Below, in pieces: positions 16,503 to 24,340 of a DNA stretch of 64,000 nt. The notes under the pieces were generated by a model. That model had not been told where the DNA came from and made no database searches. It was given only the letters and a program-made list of their open reading frames with translations. Positions within the stretch are counted from its first letter, which is position 1; each line of letters starts with the position of its first letter. The stretch lies in NCBI RefSeq assembly GCF_965118635.1, contig NZ_CBCPHV010000002.1, forward strand, positions 186,001 through 250,000, in the 5' to 3' direction. Made by a program: the position numbers and the translations under genes. The DNA is from Empedobacter brevis_A (GTDB taxonomy: Bacteria; Bacteroidota; Bacteroidia; Flavobacteriales; Weeksellaceae).

Positions 16503-18266
16503 ATGGAAGCAACCAGAATTTTTGATTTACCAAAACGTCAGCTGGAAAAGTTTCCCGATTTATCCATGTTTGTATCAAAACAAAATGGAGAATGGAAACC
16601 GATGAAAACCACAACTTTTTTAGAACATGTAGATTCAATCTCAAAAGGATTGCTTGCTTGTGGAGTTCAACCAGGTGAAAAAGTAGGATTAATATCAGAA
16701 AATCGTGTCGAATGGAATATGATCGATTATGCAATACAACAGATTGGAGCTGTTGTTGTAGCGATTTATCCTAATATTTCTGACAATGATTACGAATATA
16801 TTTTTAGCGATTCGGATATAAAATTGTGTTTCACAAGTAATATTGATTTGTATGCACGCATCGATCAACTGAAAACAAAATTACCTTCGTTAGAACAATT
16901 ATATTCAATTGATGAATATGAAAATACAGAAAATTGGAATGTTTTAATTGAAAAAGGAAAATCAATTCCGAAAGAAGAAATCGATAAACGTGCGAAAAAT
17001 GTAAAACACGAAGATTTAGCTTTTCTGATTTATACTTCAGGAACAACAGGAAATCCGAAAGGTGTTATGTTATCTCATAAAAATATTATCGCAGATGTTG
17101 TGGCTTGCGAATATTCTACTCCGCTAGATCCTTACGATCGTGCTTTAACATTCCTTCCAGCTTGTCATGCATACGAAAGAACGATTCAATATTTATATGT
17201 ATATATGGGAATTTCAATTTATTTTGCCGAATCAATGGATAAAATTGGCGAAAATCTAAAGGAAATTAAACCACATATGATTACCGCTGTTCCTCGAGTA
17301 ATAGAGAAAGTTTATGAAAAAATCATGCAAACTGGAGCGCAATTATCAGGTTTTAAAAAATCTATTTTTGATTGGGCTGTAAAAGTTGGTGATCAATTTG
17401 TACTAGAAGACGATAAACGTTCTGCACTTTATAATTTGAAATTAGCAATTGCAAGAAAATTAGTTTTACACAAATGGTACGAAGGACTTGGTGGTGAATT
17501 GAAAGCGATTGTAACTGGAAGTGCTTCTATTCAACAACGAATAGTTCGTGTCTTTTTAGCTGCCGAAATTCCAATTTATGAAGGTTATGGTTTAACAGAA
17601 GCTTCTCCTGTAATTGCTGTAAATTGTTTTCGTAGAGGAAAAAAAATCGGAACTGTTGGTCCTCCATTGAAAGGAGTTGAAGTAAAATTAGCCGAAGATG
17701 GAGAAATTCTAGTAAAAGGTGATATTGTAATGATGGGATATCATAATTTACCAGAAAAAACTGCCGAAGAAATAAAAGATGGTTGGTTATATACAGGTGA
17801 TATTGGAGAATGGGTTGATCATAAATTCTTGAAGATTGTTGATCGTAAAAAGGAAATGTTCAAAACTTCTGGAGGAAAATATATTGTTCCACAACAAATT
17901 GAAATGAAAATGGTAGAATCTCCATTTATAGAACAATTAATGGTTGTAGGAGAAGGAGAGAAGTTTCCTGCTGCTTTTGTGGTTCCTAATTATATTAATC
18001 TAAAAAAATGGGCAAGCACAAATGCTCCAGAAATTCTAGATCTTCCGCACGATGAATTTCAGAAAAGTGATCGTGTAAAAAAGAAACTAGAGCAAGAAGT
18101 AAGTTTATTCAACTCTAATTTTGGACATTGGGAACAAATCAAAAAAATTGCGATTATTCCAAATGAATTAACAGTTGAAGGTGGAGAATTAACACCAACT
18201 CTAAAGTTTAAAAGAAAAATAATTTTAGAAAAATACAAAAAACAATACCAAGAAATATATGGTTAA
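16503..18266 (+). CDS. Long-chain fatty-acid--CoA ligase (second of tandem pair)
   Basis: A 587-residue paralogue of the preceding gene with the same motif order: YTSGTTGNPKGVML, GYGLTEASPVIAVN, LYTGDIGEWVDHKFLKIVD, KTSGGKYIVPQQIE. Identity with the first copy is plainly above half over the whole length, which points to a tandem duplication with later divergence, mainly in residues 95-165 and the C terminus. It probably prefers a different acyl chain or is expressed under other conditions, since a terminator separates the copies. It is followed by its own hairpin at 18271. Confidence 0.92.
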   Translation: MEATRIFDLPKRQLEKFPDLSMFVSKQNGEWKPMKTTTFLEHVDSISKGLLACGVQPGEKVGLISENRVEWNMIDYAIQQIGAVVVAIYPNISDNDYEYIFSDSDIKLCFTSNIDLYARIDQLKTKLPSLEQLYSIDEYENTENWNVLIEKGKSIPKEEIDKRAKNVKHEDLAFLIYTSGTTGNPKGVMLSHKNIIADVVACEYSTPLDPYDRALTFLPACHAYERTIQYLYVYMGISIYFAESMDKIGENLKEIKPHMITAVPRVIEKVYEKIMQTGAQLSGFKKSIFDWAVKVGDQFVLEDDKRSALYNLKLAIARKLVLHKWYEGLGGELKAIVTGSASIQQRIVRVFLAAEIPIYEGYGLTEASPVIAVNCFRRGKKIGTVGPPLKGVEVKLAEDGEILVKGDIVMMGYHNLPEKTAEEIKDGWLYTGDIGEWVDHKFLKIVDRKKEMFKTSGGKYIVPQQIEMKMVESPFIEQLMVVGEGEKFPAAFVVPNYINLKKWASTNAPEILDLPHDEFQKSDRVKKKLEQEVSLFNSNFGHWEQIKKIAIIPNELTVEGGELTPTLKFKRKIILEKYKKQYQEIYG

Positions 18267-18270
18267 TCAG

Positions 18271-18301
18271 AAAAAGAGTCTCAAATTTTGAGGCTCTTTT
18301 T
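18271..18301 (+). terminator. Terminator after the second acyl-CoA ligase
   Basis: Inverted repeat AAAAAGAGTCTCAAA/TTTGAGGCTCTTTTT with one G-U position, ending in a run of T. It starts 5 bp after the stop codon. Confidence 0.85.
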
Positions 18302-18330
18302 TTATAACCTTAAATTAAGAATAAAATCAA

Positions 18331-18338
18331 TATTTTTG
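18331..18338 (+). promoter_or_regulatory. Candidate -7 box of the STM3941-like gene
   Basis: TATTTTTG, 16 bp upstream of the TTG start at 18355. No -33 TTG was found at normal spacing. Confidence 0.4.
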
Positions 18339-18354
18339 TAAAAAACGAAATCAG

Positions 18355-18900
18355 TTGAATTCAGTTAAAGTTTACGCAAAACAAACCAGCAATTGGGGAT
18401 TATTATTTGGTAGTCTCTTATTTTTAGGCGGTTCTATCTATTTATTTTTTAATGCAAATCAGGTTAGTTCTCCACAAACTGCAAAAATATTAAGCGGAAT
18501 ATTATTCATTCCTAGTATATTATTAATCATTATATCAATCAAAAAGTTAATGAAAAAACAATTAATTTTATTGATAGATAAAAAAGGAATTGTGTACAAA
18601 CCTTCCGATTCTTTGAATTATATAGAATGGGGAAAAATCCTAGAAATTGAAGAATTAAAATTACCTCGGCAACTTGTTATTAATATAAAAATTATTGATG
18701 GAGATGATTTTATCAATAACGAATCAAACAAATTTTTACAAGCTCGTATGAAGTTTTGGAAAAAAATGTATGGAGCAATAGTTTCATTTGATGCCAATAC
18801 GTTAGATAAAAATCATTTCGAAATAATGAATCTTTTTGATGAATTTATGGAAGATTATAAAGCTAATTTAACATCAAATAAGGCATTTTCTTCTAATTGA
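18355..18900 (+). CDS. STM3941-like membrane-anchored protein
   Basis: A 181-residue protein with two N-terminal membrane segments (about 14-32 and 44-62) and a cytoplasmic C-terminal domain. The KKLMKKQLILLIDKKGI segment, followed by SLNYIEWGKILEIEE, resembles STM3941 family proteins, which have a PH-like soluble part and unknown function. The start is a TTG at 18355: the next in-frame ATG would delete both membrane segments. It is followed after 27 bp by the DUF4241 gene on the same strand, so the two may be cotranscribed. Confidence 0.7.
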   Translation: MNSVKVYAKQTSNWGLLFGSLLFLGGSIYLFFNANQVSSPQTAKILSGILFIPSILLIIISIKKLMKKQLILLIDKKGIVYKPSDSLNYIEWGKILEIEELKLPRQLVINIKIIDGDDFINNESNKFLQARMKFWKKMYGAIVSFDANTLDKNHFEIMNLFDEFMEDYKANLTSNKAFSSN

Positions 18901-18927
18901 TAATTAATTTTATTTTAAAGAAAAAAC

Positions 18928-19683
18928 ATGAAAAATATTCAACCAACCAAAGAATGGTTAAAACTATACGAAGACAAAAAAAAATTTTTACAACCACAAA
19001 ATGATTTGAATAATTATTTTACTGCTGATGAAATTTGTGATAAAAAATTATTTCATTTAGATGTAGGGAATTATACTTTTCCAACTGGCGAAATTCTGGT
19101 TCGCGATCCTTTGGTTTATCTCCAAAAAAGCGAAGAACCATATTTAGAAACAATTCCAAAAGGTTCTTTTCCACTTACAGTTTTAGTTGTTCAGTTCGAA
19201 GAAGATCATTATCGTTATGTAGGTTTCAGATTGAAAACAAAAGAAACAAAAGCAATTTTCCACAAAGAAGCATTGCTTGGAAATGAGAAATTGGAAGAGT
19301 TAGAAGAAGGCGAATATTTCGGTTTTGGAGTGGATGCAGGTTTGGCTACAATTGTAGATGTTGCTACGCGAGATGCTTATGCCAACTTTGAAGAAAAGTG
19401 GCAACAAGAAAATCCAGATGGAAATATTTATGATGATTATTTAGCCGATTTATTTAAGAAAAATTATCAAAATAATCCATCTTTTCAACGAGAAGGAGGA
19501 GATTGGATTCGATTCGATATTCCCGATACAGATTTAAGCATTCCAATGATTCAGAGTGGTTTTGGAGATGGTGCTTATCCTGTTTATTTTGGTTTTGATG
19601 ATCAAAATGATATTTGCGAAGTAATTGTTCAATTTATTAATATAGAATTGACAATGGAAGGATATGAAGAACATGAGGATTAA
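18928..19683 (+). CDS. DUF4241 domain-containing protein
   Basis: A 251-residue soluble acidic protein. The DUF4241 signature is clear: PTGEILVRDPLVYL (about 48-61), the YFGFGVDAGLATIVDVATRDAY region (about 131-152) and a GDGAYPVYFGFDDQND segment near the C terminus. DUF4241 proteins are common in bacteria, but their role is not established. It has no signal peptide. It may be cotranscribed with the preceding STM3941-like gene. Confidence 0.85.
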   Translation: MKNIQPTKEWLKLYEDKKKFLQPQNDLNNYFTADEICDKKLFHLDVGNYTFPTGEILVRDPLVYLQKSEEPYLETIPKGSFPLTVLVVQFEEDHYRYVGFRLKTKETKAIFHKEALLGNEKLEELEEGEYFGFGVDAGLATIVDVATRDAYANFEEKWQQENPDGNIYDDYLADLFKKNYQNNPSFQREGGDWIRFDIPDTDLSIPMIQSGFGDGAYPVYFGFDDQNDICEVIVQFINIELTMEGYEEHED

Positions 19684-19693
19684 TTTTAAGATG

Positions 19694-19727
19694 TTGTTCA
19701 ATTATTATTGAATTGTCACTATTTTTG
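19694..19727 (+). promoter_or_regulatory. Promoter of the DEAD-box helicase gene
   Basis: TTG (19694-19696) and TATTTTTG (19720-19727) are separated by 23 nt. The -7 box ends 4 nt before the ATG at 19732, which fixes that start and predicts a nearly leaderless mRNA. Confidence 0.65.
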
Positions 19728-19731
19728 CATT

Positions 19732-21039
19732 ATGCAAATCGATTTACTTTATAAAAATTTAGGGATTAAAGATATGAATGCTATGCAACGTTCAGCATTC
19801 AAAATGTCCGAAAACCAACGAGATTTAATTCTATTATCACCAACAGGTTCTGGTAAAACATTAGCTTTTTTATTTCCTGTTTTAAGAGATTTAGATTCAG
19901 AAGCAAAAGGTGTTCAAGCCTTAATCTTAGTTCCCGCGCGAGAATTAGCTTTACAGATCGAAACAGTTTTCAAATCAATGAAATCTGATTATAAAGTAAC
20001 ATGTTGTTATGGTGGACACAATACAAAAGTTGAGCAAAATAATTTACTAGAAGCTCCAGCTGTTTTAATTGGTACTCCAGGTCGAATTGCTTATCATTTA
20101 CGAAACGAAAATTTTGATCCTTCAACTGTTAAAACTTTAGTTTTAGACGAATTTGATAAAGCTTTAGAATTAGGTTTTCAGGAAGATATGAGTTTTATTG
20201 TAGAACAACTTTCTGATTTAAAACAACGTATCTTAACTTCTGCTACAGAAATGGACAATATTCCGGAATTTGTTGGTTTGAATGATGAAAAAATTGTCAG
20301 TTATTTAAAACAAATCGAAGTAAAACCAGATTTACATATGAAAGTGGTTAATACCATTTCAGAAGAAAAATTGGATACTTTATTCAATTTGATTTGTAAA
20401 ATTGGAAACAAACGAATGTTGATTTTCTGTAATCACCGTGATGCTGTTGATCGCATTAGCAATTTATTGCATGAAAAAGGAATTGCGCGCGAAAGCTTTC
20501 ATGGAGGAATGGAACAAGATGAACGAGAACGTGCTTTATTAAAATTCCGCAATGATTCGGTTCGAGTTTTAATCACAACAGATTTAGCTGCACGCGGTTT
20601 AGATATTCCAGAAGTAGATTCTATCATCCATTATCAATTGCCAGCAAAAGAAGCTGCTTTTATCCATAGAAATGGGCGTACAGCGCGTATGAATGCGAAA
20701 GGTTTTGTGTATTTAATCATTAGTAATGAAGAACATTTTCCTTTTATAAACGAAAACTTAGCTGTCGAAAATCTAGGCGGAACATATAAAATTCCAGAAC
20801 GAACTCCTTTTCAAACAATCTATATTTCTGCAGGAAAAAAAGATAAAGTAAACAAAGTTGATATTGTAGGATTTTTATTTAAAAAAGGAGGATTAGAGAA
20901 AAACGATGTTGGTATTATAGAAGTAAAAGATACAACTTCTTATGTTGCTATTAATCGCAAAAAAGTTCCTGAAATTTTAAAAAAATTGAATGGACAAAAA
21001 GTAAAAAATAAAAAAGTAAAAATGCAAATCGCATACTAA
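19732..21039 (+). CDS. DEAD-box RNA helicase, DbpA-like
   Basis: A 435-residue ATP-dependent RNA helicase. Walker A PTGSGKT (37-43), PARELALQ (68-75), TPGR (about 115-118), DEFD (139-142) in place of DEAD, then SATE, the HRIGRTxR-like HRNGRTARM motif, and a C-terminal ~75-residue domain (IYISAGKKDKVNKVDIVGFL...) like the DbpA RNA-binding fold. DbpA proteins remodel 23S rRNA in 50S subunit assembly; that function is inferred. The longer frame from 19708 is rejected because the promoter -7 box lies inside it. Confidence 0.88.
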   Translation: MQIDLLYKNLGIKDMNAMQRSAFKMSENQRDLILLSPTGSGKTLAFLFPVLRDLDSEAKGVQALILVPARELALQIETVFKSMKSDYKVTCCYGGHNTKVEQNNLLEAPAVLIGTPGRIAYHLRNENFDPSTVKTLVLDEFDKALELGFQEDMSFIVEQLSDLKQRILTSATEMDNIPEFVGLNDEKIVSYLKQIEVKPDLHMKVVNTISEEKLDTLFNLICKIGNKRMLIFCNHRDAVDRISNLLHEKGIARESFHGGMEQDERERALLKFRNDSVRVLITTDLAARGLDIPEVDSIIHYQLPAKEAAFIHRNGRTARMNAKGFVYLIISNEEHFPFINENLAVENLGGTYKIPERTPFQTIYISAGKKDKVNKVDIVGFLFKKGGLEKNDVGIIEVKDTTSYVAINRKKVPEILKKLNGQKVKNKKVKMQIAY

Positions 21040-21051
21040 AAATAGAATTTT

Positions 21052-21348
21052 ATGTTAGCACACCACGTATTATTTTGGCTAAAAGATGATGTTACGCAAG
21101 AAGAAGTAAATACATTTCATCAAGCATTGAAAGATTTAGAACAAATTGCGTCTTCTGCATTTTTTCATGTCGGAACTCCAGCAAATATAGAAAGAGATGT
21201 AATTGATGCTTCATATTCATTTTCTTTGTTTGTAGCTTTCAAAACAATGGAAGAATTTGAAACTTATCAAAAACATCCACAACACATCGAGTTTTTGAAT
21301 GGACCGAATAAGTTAGCAAAAAAAGTATTAATCTACGATGCTGATTAA
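21052..21348 (+). CDS. Dabb family (stress-responsive A/B barrel) protein
   Basis: A 98-residue dimeric alpha/beta-barrel protein. The N-terminal MLAHHVLFWLKDDVTQEEV, the SYSFSLFVAFKTMEEFETY segment and the YQKHPQHIEFL histidine motif are Dabb signatures. The family includes plant stress proteins and small bacterial proteins, mostly without known substrates. It starts 12 bp after the helicase and is probably cotranscribed; the transcript ends at the hairpin at 21370. Confidence 0.88.
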   Translation: MLAHHVLFWLKDDVTQEEVNTFHQALKDLEQIASSAFFHVGTPANIERDVIDASYSFSLFVAFKTMEEFETYQKHPQHIEFLNGPNKLAKKVLIYDAD

Positions 21349-21369
21349 TCCTTAAAGATATATAAAATA

Positions 21370-21392
21370 AAATCCGTCAAATTGACGGATTT
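21370..21392 (+). terminator. Terminator after the Dabb gene
   Basis: AAATCCGTCAA/TTGACGGATTT inverted repeat followed by a run of T, 21 bp after the stop codon. Confidence 0.88.
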
Positions 21393-21480
21393 TTTTATGA
21401 TAATAATTGATTCAAATAGTTCTAAATAGAATAATCACGAATTTCTATTAAAATAAACGAATAATCGTTACAAATACACG

Positions 21481-21488
21481 TAAATTTG
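21481..21488 (+). promoter_or_regulatory. Candidate -7 box of the methionine aminopeptidase gene
   Basis: TAAATTTG, 39 bp upstream of the ATG at 21528. No TTG -33 element was seen. Confidence 0.45.
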
Positions 21489-21527
21489 CAAATGATTTCG
21501 AAAATAGAAATCAATAGAATTTAAGCA

Positions 21528-22289
21528 ATGATTATAGAGACAGAAGAAGAGCTAATCGGAATGAAAAAAGTCAGCGAAGCTGTAGCCGTTACTCTTAAAG
21601 AAATGAAAGATTATGTAAAACCTGGAATGTCAACAAAAGAATTGGACGATTTTGGCGCAACCATTATGCACAAATTTGGTTGTAAATCTGCTCCTTTTGA
21701 GACGTATCAATTTCCTGGTTATACTTGCTTAAGCGTGAATGAAGAAATTTGTCACGGAATTCCAAGAGCTGATAAAATTCTGAAAGACGGAGATGTTATT
21801 AATATTGATGTTTCAGGAGAATTAGGAGGTTTTTGGGCAGATAATGGCGGTTCTATTGTCGTTGGAGAAGATGTAAATGGTTATCAAAAAATTGTTGATG
21901 CTTCGATTTCCGCTCTTCAAAAAGCTATAGCAGCAGTAAAATCTGGTGTTAAAATTGCAGATATTGGTGGAATTATAGAAAAAGAAGCAAAAAAACATCA
22001 TTATCATGTAATCGAAAATTTAACAGGACATGGAGTAGGGCGTTCTTTGCACGAAGAACCTTTAGATTTGTTGAACTTTAGAGATCCAGATGATAAACGA
22101 CGTTTTCGCAAAAATTCTGTAATTGCTTTAGAAACTTTTATCTCAGAAAATTCTTACGAAGCTATTGAACAAGCTGATGGTTGGACAATGATAGGAAATG
22201 AACCTGGCGTATTTGCTCAACATGAACATACAGTTTTAGTAACTTCTGAAGGACCTATGATTTTGACTCACATGAATGGTAATTGGTAA
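21528..22289 (+). CDS. map: Type I methionyl aminopeptidase (M24A family)
   Basis: A 253-residue M24 metallopeptidase. Metal ligands expected from the E. coli enzyme are present: Asp94 (NIDVSG), Asp105 (WADNGGS), His168 (TGHGVG), Glu202 and Glu233 (QHEHTV), plus the substrate His76 (EICHGIP). It removes N-terminal methionine from new proteins. The usual EP around the fourth ligand reads ALETFIS here, a variant that may mark a second paralogue rather than the main housekeeping enzyme. It is followed 6 bp later by a small gene, probably in the same transcript. Confidence 0.9.
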   Translation: MIIETEEELIGMKKVSEAVAVTLKEMKDYVKPGMSTKELDDFGATIMHKFGCKSAPFETYQFPGYTCLSVNEEICHGIPRADKILKDGDVINIDVSGELGGFWADNGGSIVVGEDVNGYQKIVDASISALQKAIAAVKSGVKIADIGGIIEKEAKKHHYHVIENLTGHGVGRSLHEEPLDLLNFRDPDDKRRFRKNSVIALETFISENSYEAIEQADGWTMIGNEPGVFAQHEHTVLVTSEGPMILTHMNGNW

Positions 22290-22295
22290 AATTAT

Positions 22296-22595
22296 ATGAA
22301 GAAAAACGAATATATTAAAGTTGACCGCGAAGTGGTTAAAAAAATGAGTGAAGATATTCAGGATTATTTAGTAGAAAATAATCTTGAACGTGTGAAAACA
22401 AAAAACATGATGCCTTTCTTGATTGAAAAAGGTTACTTCCCTCATGATCGTAAAAAAGGTTATCCTTTGAGACAAATCTTAACAGATTTAAAAAAATCGG
22501 AGGAATTACATTTACTTCCACAAGCCTTTCCGGAATATCTAGAAATAGAAAATAAAAAGACATCTACCTATTGGTATTTTAGTCCAGTAAAATAA
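22296..22595 (+). CDS. Small basic protein of unknown function
   Basis: A 99-residue soluble protein starting 6 bp after map. It has a helical N-terminal half with many Lys and Glu, then GYFPHDRKKGYPLRQILTDL (about 47-66), which resembles a small winged-helix or DNA-binding-like fold, and an aromatic C terminus (STYWYFSPVK). I cannot assign a family. Tight coupling to map and a terminator just downstream suggest a real two-gene operon. Confidence 0.7.
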   Translation: MKKNEYIKVDREVVKKMSEDIQDYLVENNLERVKTKNMMPFLIEKGYFPHDRKKGYPLRQILTDLKKSEELHLLPQAFPEYLEIENKKTSTYWYFSPVK

Positions 22596-22601
22596 TATAA
22601 G

Positions 22602-22629
22602 AAAAACCACTTCTCTTGAAGTGGTTTTT
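22602..22629 (+). terminator. Terminator after the map operon
   Basis: A perfect 12-bp stem AAAAACCACTTC/GAAGTGGTTTTT with loop TCTT and a T run. The remaining 280 bp up to 22911 are AT-rich and show no gene. Confidence 0.9.
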
Positions 22630-22910
22630 TTATTGTTAACTATTTCGAAATCTTGTCTTTTTGGAATATAAATTGATTAGAATCTAATTGTTCTTTTACA
22701 TAAAATTCAAGTTTTGTTATTTCTTAACTTATATCAATGAAATCTATTCCATCTCTAAACTAAATTTGTTCTATTAATTAGTGAAAATTAAAACATAGAA
22801 AATTTAATCTAAAGAATAGATAATTATTGTAAGTTAAAATCAAATCTAGAGTTTTCAATTATCAATACTAATTAAGTTTTTTTTAGATAAAAAATATAAG
22901 TTTAAAAACA

Positions 22911-23729
22911 GTGAATTTCAACACGTTAAAATCAATAACTTCAACTTTTTCTACAACAGAAAAAATGCCCGTTTTATTTTTAGGACATGGTTCTCCGATG
23001 AATGCAATCGAAGAAAATATTTTTGTTGAAGGTTGGAGAAATATTGGAAAAACGATTCCTAAACCAAATGCGATTATTTGTATTTCCGCACATTGGGAAA
23101 CGAAAGGAACTAAAGTTACAGCTTTAGAACAACCCAAAACAATTCACGATTTTTATGGTTTTCCTCAAGCTTTATTCGATTTTGAATATCCCGCTTTAGG
23201 AAGTCCAGAATTAGCAAATGAAATAAAAGATTTAATTAAAACAACATCAATTGATTTGGATAAAATGTGGGGATTTGATCATGGTTCTTGGAGCGTAATC
23301 AAATTTCTTTATCCAAATGCAGATGTCCCAATGATAGAGTTGAGTTTAGATGTTCTTAAAACACCAAAAGAACATTATGAATTAGCTAAAGAATTAAATG
23401 CTTTGCGTTATAAAGGAGTTTTGATTGTAGGAAGCGGAAATGTTGTTCATAATTTAAGAGCGTTAAATTGGAATGAACCAAATGCTGGATACGATTGGGC
23501 TTATGAAGTAAATGATAGTTTCAAAAACATTGTGCAATCTGGTCATCACGACGAATTGTTCAAATTTGTCGAGAAAGGGAATGCATTTAATCTTGCTATT
23601 CCATCAATGGAACATTATTTACCTTCAGTATATGCATTAGCATTACAAGGAAAAGAAGAGGAAATAACACTTTTTAATGATAAGCTAATTTATGGTTCAT
23701 TAGGAATGTTATCATTCAAAATAGGATAA
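22911..23729 (+). CDS. ygiD: DODA-type extradiol dioxygenase (YgiD-like)
   Basis: A 272-residue class III extradiol ring-cleavage dioxygenase family protein. The histidines of LFLGHGSPMN (about 22-31) and ICISAHWET (about 60) and the GSGNVVHNLRAL motif (about 176) are the metal-binding signature of 4,5-DOPA extradiol dioxygenases. Family members open catechol rings; the natural substrate in bacteria is uncertain. The GTG at 22911 gives the N-terminal extension MNFNTLKSITSTFSTTEKMP expected for Bacteroidota homologues, so it is preferred over the ATG 18 codons later. It is followed by the YceI gene after 36 bp. Confidence 0.87.
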   Translation: MNFNTLKSITSTFSTTEKMPVLFLGHGSPMNAIEENIFVEGWRNIGKTIPKPNAIICISAHWETKGTKVTALEQPKTIHDFYGFPQALFDFEYPALGSPELANEIKDLIKTTSIDLDKMWGFDHGSWSVIKFLYPNADVPMIELSLDVLKTPKEHYELAKELNALRYKGVLIVGSGNVVHNLRALNWNEPNAGYDWAYEVNDSFKNIVQSGHHDELFKFVEKGNAFNLAIPSMEHYLPSVYALALQGKEEEITLFNDKLIYGSLGMLSFKIG

Positions 23730-23765
23730 ATTAACGATTTAAGTAACAAATAAAAACAAAATATT

Positions 23766-24281
23766 ATGGCAACAAAATGGAATTTAGATCCTTCTCACTC
23801 AGAAGTTCAATTTAAAGTAAAACACATGGTAATTTCTACAGTAACTGGAAATTTCGATGAGTTTAATGCAACTATAGAGACTAATGACGACCAATTTTCT
23901 GACGCAAAATTCGAGTTTAAAGCATTGACAGCTTCTATTAATACAAAAAATAACGACCGTGATACACACTTAAAATCTGCTGATTTCTTTGCAGCTGATC
24001 AATTTCCAGAATTAAAATTTGAAAGCACTTCAGGTATTAAAGACGGAAAAATTGAAGGTACGTTAGAAATTCGTGGAGAGAAAAAAGCAGTTACATTAGA
24101 GGCTGATTTTGGTGGAGTTATTACTGATCCATGGGGAAATAAAAGAGCTGGTTTTGAATTCTCAGGAGAAATTAATCGTAAAGATTTTGGATTAGGATGG
24201 AGCCAAGTAACAGAAGCAGGAGGATTAGTTGTTTCTGATAAAGTGAAATTAATAGCGAATTTAGAATTTATTCAAGGTTAA
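23766..24281 (+). CDS. YceI family protein
   Basis: A 171-residue lipocalin-like beta-barrel. The opening WNLDPSHSEVQFKVKHMVIS, the NNDRDTHLKSADFFAADQFP segment and KIEGTLEIRGEKKAV are YceI signatures. YceI proteins bind polyisoprenoids or other lipids and are often induced by base or osmotic stress. There is no signal peptide, so this one should be cytoplasmic, unlike E. coli YceI. It is probably cotranscribed with the dioxygenase gene and ends at the palindrome at 24304. Confidence 0.92.
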   Translation: MATKWNLDPSHSEVQFKVKHMVISTVTGNFDEFNATIETNDDQFSDAKFEFKALTASINTKNNDRDTHLKSADFFAADQFPELKFESTSGIKDGKIEGTLEIRGEKKAVTLEADFGGVITDPWGNKRAGFEFSGEINRKDFGLGWSQVTEAGGLVVSDKVKLIANLEFIQG

Positions 24282-24303
24282 TACTTGTGTTTCAATAATA
24301 ATA

Positions 24304-24336
24304 AAAAAAACCATTTCGGATAGAAATGGTTTTTTT
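24304..24336. terminator. Bidirectional terminator between the YceI and symporter genes
   Basis: A stem of AAAAAAACCATTTC/GAAATGGTTTTTTT with loop GGATA, lying between two convergent genes. Confidence 0.9.
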
Positions 24337-24340
24337 ATTG

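Noticed and set aside
19708..19731. Longer start of the DEAD-box helicase
   Set aside because: The extension covers the promoter -7 box at 19720-19727, so it is not transcribed as part of the message.
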